Below are positions 60,921 through 64,000 of a stretch of 64,000 nt of DNA, piece by piece. Numbering within the stretch: position 1 is the first letter of the stretch; every line of letters starts with the position of its first letter. The DNA lies in NCBI GenBank assembly GCA_002413785.1, contig DHXR01000025.1, positions 36,388-100,387 of the forward strand, read 5' to 3'. Below the pieces are notes generated by a model. It ran no database searches. It saw only the letters and a program-made list of their open reading frames with translations, and was not told the origin of the DNA. The position numbers and the translations under genes were made by a program. The DNA is from Mucilaginibacter sp. UBA5151 (GTDB taxonomy: Bacteria > Bacteroidota > Bacteroidia > Sphingobacteriales > Sphingobacteriaceae).

Positions 60921-63524
60921 TCAATTTGTATATGGTTCCATTTTTTCGTCAACCGGTAAATCAAGGGTTAAGCCCCGTCCGCCGGTTGCAGGCAAATTAA
61001 CTATAGGCCTGGTAGGGTTTAAGGCCTCTTTTATACGCAAATGCAAATCGGTAAAATGGGCGTTTGTAATGGCATCGCCCCCTTTTGGTAAACGGGCGTT
61101 TATGAGCTTTAATTCTGCACGTACCATAGGCCTGATATCAGAAAAAGCCACATTAATCGGTGTCATGCCATAGTTTGCGGCTACCGTCACCGCCATGCCC
61201 GGTATCCCGGAGAAATCATCATTCAGCAACCGCCTTAAATTCTCAACATAACTGCGTTGAAGGTTCCGCTTAAATACATCAGGTGCCGGGGTGTTAAAAA
61301 TACCGTTGCGCAGGTCTGATAAAAGTTCGGCTACAGTATAAGCATTTGCGCCATTTTTGGCTTCATTATCATACATACGTGCCAGTCGCGGTGGAAAAAG
61401 TACGTTGCTTAAGGTATTAACCTGCATCCCTTTTATCCGCCCTATCGATACACCGTTATCAAACTTGCTTAACTCCTGGCTATCTATTAACCACAAAGGA
61501 GTCGTAAACAATTGCTTGTTAAGGAACAAAACTGCATCCCGTTGTTTGCCTTTACTTACAAAATCATATACCGCGCCATTTTGATCGTAGGTTTTAAAAT
61601 TCTCATTCATACCACCGATATTTGTGAATACATGGCCCATATAGCGGTAATATTGATTAAAAACCTCGTAATATATTTCCTGCAGGTCGCTAAAATCCTC
61701 TCCTTTGTGAAACGTCCATTTTTCAATATTTGGTAAAATGCGTTTCAAATTGGCAATACCATAAGTACTTGCTTTCATGGCGTTATCGCCAAGATCTTCA
61801 CTTTGTAAGCGGGGATCAATGGTGGTGCCCTGGCGGCCATAATAATAAAGCGGGTTACCTGCTTTTTCTTTTACCCATTCGTCCAGGGTTTCTTTTTCCT
61901 GTTTTGATGTTTTCTTACCCGGGAACCAGGAGTAACCCCATTTGATGGCCCATTTATCATATTCGCCAATCTGAGGGTAAAAATGGGTTACGCCGTCACC
62001 CGGCTGAGCTATATAATTAAAGCGGGCATAGTCCATAATTGACGGCGCAGTACCATGCTTATCGGTAAAGGTTTTTGACCTTAAGGAGTCAACGGGGTAT
62101 GCGTAGCTCGACCCAAAGTTATGGGGTAAACCTAAAGTATGGCCAATCTCATGCGACGATACAAAGCGGATCAGTTCACCCATTTGCTCATCTGTAAATT
62201 TAGCTTTGCGTGCTTCGGGGTTAGCTGCTGCAGTTTGAACAAAATACCAGTTACGCAGTAATTCCATCACATTATGGTACCATCCAACATGGCTCTCAAG
62301 GATTTCGCCGGTACGCGGATCTGACACATGGGGACCGTAAGCATTCTCTACATCCGAGGCAAAATATCTCACCACACTATAGCGGGCGTCTTCGGTACTA
62401 AATTCAGGATCCTCTTTTGGAGTTGGGGCTTCTTTGCCAATGATCGCATTTTTAAAACCCGCTGCTTCGAAAGCTTTTTGCCAGTCGTTTATGCCTGCAA
62501 TAAGATAGGGCACCCACTTTTTAGGGGTTGCCGGATCTATATAAAAAATGATCGGTTTTTTCGGCTCAACCAATTCACCGCGGGTATAAGCTGCTTCATC
62601 TTTAGGCTCCAGTTTCCAGCGGTGTATGTACGAAGTTACCAATGCCTTTTGGGCGTCAGTTCCGTAGTCAGTTTGGCTCTGACCGAAAAAGCCAACCCGG
62701 TTGTCACTTAAACGCGCTTTCATAGGCGTTTTTGGCAACAACAACATGGATGTATTCAATTCGAATGATATTGCCGCGTTGGTATTATCGGTAGGCGACT
62801 CGGTAGAACGGTATGTTTTTAACGCCCTGACTTCCATATTGATCGGGAAAGCTTTTATAGTATCAATATACGACCTGCCGTTATCCAGGGCGGAAACCTT
62901 ATATGCCTTTTTTAACTGATCGGAGATGCCGATGGCGGCTATATCGCCATTATAAAAATCGGTTACGTCAATTACAACGCCGGTAGTGTCTTTATTATAG
63001 GCCTTAACTTCGAATGCAGCAAGTACTGCATCCAGGTTTGAGTTTTTAACCGATTGAAACATATCACTGGTGCTATCTGCCCTTATTGAGTAGCTTGGCA
63101 CACGGATAAAAACCTGTTTATCATGGCGCTCCCATTTCCATACCTGGTCGTTCTGCTCTTCGCCGCCATACTGCTGGCCAGAAACTTTTATTCCCGATGG
63201 GGTTTTAACCAATCGTGTAATAACTTCCATCTCGCGCCCAAGTACAGAGTCTGGGATCTCGTAATAATATTTACCTTCTACTTTATAAGTATTAAAAAGG
63301 CCTTTTTCAACTTTCGTTTTGGCTGGGATCAGGTCACTGAATTTTTTTATCCCTTCTTTTTTAGCCGGCGCAACTGTGGCAGTGGCGGTTGAACCTGAGG
63401 CGTTGGAAGTGGTTTTAACTGTAAGCGTTTGTGCCTCTTTTTTGGTTGCACATGAACTTGCTATAACAGCAAGTAATATTGTCGTTATAAATAGATAAGG
63501 GCTTCTTTTTGATGATCGGGACAT
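60921..63524 (-). CDS. Zinc-dependent metalloprotease, DUF5117 type
   Basis: 867 residues. Lipoprotein signal (lipobox IASSC), a DUF5118-like N-terminal stretch, DUF5117 (about 140-330), and a metallopeptidase domain with HEIGHTLGLPH (His458), the extended HExxHxxGxxH zinc site, and SIMDYARF as Met-turn. It is a secreted or surface peptidase common in Bacteroidota. A GACGTAA/TTACGTC dyad lies about 25 bases upstream of its start (63550-63574). Confidence 0.92.
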   Translation of the reverse strand: MSRSSKRSPYLFITTILLAVIASSCATKKEAQTLTVKTTSNASGSTATATVAPAKKEGIKKFSDLIPAKTKVEKGLFNTYKVEGKYYYEIPDSVLGREMEVITRLVKTPSGIKVSGQQYGGEEQNDQVWKWERHDKQVFIRVPSYSIRADSTSDMFQSVKNSNLDAVLAAFEVKAYNKDTTGVVIDVTDFYNGDIAAIGISDQLKKAYKVSALDNGRSYIDTIKAFPINMEVRALKTYRSTESPTDNTNAAISFELNTSMLLLPKTPMKARLSDNRVGFFGQSQTDYGTDAQKALVTSYIHRWKLEPKDEAAYTRGELVEPKKPIIFYIDPATPKKWVPYLIAGINDWQKAFEAAGFKNAIIGKEAPTPKEDPEFSTEDARYSVVRYFASDVENAYGPHVSDPRTGEILESHVGWYHNVMELLRNWYFVQTAAANPEARKAKFTDEQMGELIRFVSSHEIGHTLGLPHNFGSSYAYPVDSLRSKTFTDKHGTAPSIMDYARFNYIAQPGDGVTHFYPQIGEYDKWAIKWGYSWFPGKKTSKQEKETLDEWVKEKAGNPLYYYGRQGTTIDPRLQSEDLGDNAMKASTYGIANLKRILPNIEKWTFHKGEDFSDLQEIYYEVFNQYYRYMGHVFTNIGGMNENFKTYDQNGAVYDFVSKGKQRDAVLFLNKQLFTTPLWLIDSQELSKFDNGVSIGRIKGMQVNTLSNVLFPPRLARMYDNEAKNGANAYTVAELLSDLRNGIFNTPAPDVFKRNLQRSYVENLRRLLNDDFSGIPGMAVTVAANYGMTPINVAFSDIRPMVRAELKLINARLPKGGDAITNAHFTDLHLRIKEALNPTRPIVNLPATGGRGLTLDLPVDEKMEPYTN

Positions 63525-63619
63525 ATCAATTATTAATTAATCAGGTTAAGACGTAAACTTATGTAAATTACGTCCTATTTAAAAATCGCAATATTTTTGT
63601 TACAATAAATCAGGTCCGG

Positions 63620-64000
63620 CTAAAATTTATACCTCACAAAAGCCTCCATGGCTTCATATTCGGCCATGCCGAGTTTGTCGTAAGCCCTGGCTGTTTCCCT
63701 TGTGCGGTCTTCGGCACGTACCCAAAACTCCCTGGCATCGTCTCCAGGGAATACCGGCCTGTCCTTTTGCGACTGGTGTTTGAAAATGGCATTTCTTTTC
63801 CTGATCACTTCCTGCGGTGAAAGCGGTACGGCCATTTCTATTTCCCAGGTCTCAAACTCATGCCAGGCGCCGCGGTACATCCACAACCAGCAGTCTTTTA
63901 CCCAGTCTTCGGTTTTTTCAAGCCGTTTTAAAGCTTTTATAACGATATTAAAGCAAACCAAATGGGTACCATGCGGATCGGCAAAGTCACCGGCTGCGAA
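63620..64000 (-). CDS. C-terminal end of NagB/PIG-L-type protein, 5' end outside window
   Basis: The frame is open to the right edge, so about 127 residues of the C-terminal end are visible. AAGDFADPHGTH at the edge and GDDAREFWVRAEDRTRETA followed by LGMAEYEAMEAFVRYKF match the end of the long Bacteroidota glucosamine-6-phosphate deaminase-like proteins that carry a PIG-L/LmbE deacetylase domain. The fragment shows no catalytic motif of its own. Confidence 0.8.
   Translation of the reverse strand, partial: FAAGDFADPHGTHLVCFNIVIKALKRLEKTEDWVKDCWLWMYRGAWHEFETWEIEMAVPLSPQEVIRKRNAIFKHQSQKDRPVFPGDDAREFWVRAEDRTRETARAYDKLGMAEYEAMEAFVRYKF

Overview
The window reads as chromosomal DNA of a Bacteroidota bacterium of the Sphingobacteriaceae type (Mucilaginibacter/Pedobacter-like). 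Pointers are the AT-rich sequence, TAnnTTTG-type -7 promoter boxes instead of clear Shine-Dalgarno sequences, an alternative complex III (act) plus aa3 oxidase supercluster in the Bacteroidota order, an M56-TonB fusion with a BlaI repressor, an outer-membrane beta-barrel receptor, a type IX-like sorting domain, and many lipoproteins with SSC or AAC lipoboxes. The genus is inferred, not proven. No rRNA, tRNA, CRISPR array, intact transposase or prophage was seen.

Layout. 1-5.3 kb (+): VWA protein (cut by the left edge), VOC protein, MoxR-like ATPase, membrane metallophosphoesterase and UbiA-like membrane protein. 5.3-9.2 kb: hicAB module (-), CocE/NonD hydrolase (-), methyltransferase (+) and a PIN-toxin module (+). 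9.2-13.5 kb (-): an S9-peptidase-like lipoprotein lacking its catalytic Ser and His, followed within 8 and 3 bases by a histidine kinase and response regulator. 13.6-16.5 kb (+): TPR protein, DUF4286 and an RmlC-type epimerase. 16.5-18.4 kb (-): OmpA-like lipoprotein, DUF2461 and DUF983. 18.4-35.3 kb (-): the respiratory supercluster actABCDEF, ctaC, ctaD, ctaA, ctaB, two subunit III genes, subunit IV, SCO, DUF420 and a small CxxC membrane protein. Together these build a quinol:cytochrome c oxidoreductase, the oxidase it feeds, and much of the heme A and copper-site assembly equipment.

35.7-47 kb: an SPW membrane protein, two overlapping small genes, an M56/TonB/BlaI pair, a RES/Xre toxin-antitoxin pair whose antitoxin 5' end is frameshifted at an A11 run, a second two-component system with a divergent exported protein, DUF3127 and a THUMP RNA methyltransferase. 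47-50 kb: higBA, a dinB gene broken by one in-frame TAA, and a second hicAB module. 50-64 kb: RlmI-like methyltransferase, unknown and lipoprotein genes including a chagasin-like one, a nested palindromic MITE-like element, a Crp/Fnr regulator divergent from a ClC channel, a large outer-membrane receptor, a collagen-like lipoprotein, a zinc metalloprotease and the C-terminal end of a NagB/PIG-L-type protein cut by the right edge.

Main items for a second look: the pseudopeptidase/two-component operon; the A11 frameshift in the Xre antitoxin; matching promoter-operators of the two hicAB loci whose dyads differ by compensatory changes; -7 boxes only 2-5 bases before several start codons; the dinB nonsense codon; the SCO protein with Tyr in place of its usual His; an EF-hand-like loop in the DUF420 assembly factor; the palindromic element at 53.1-53.3 kb; and intergenic heptamer/octamer repeat tracts, two of which supply the start codons of the next genes.
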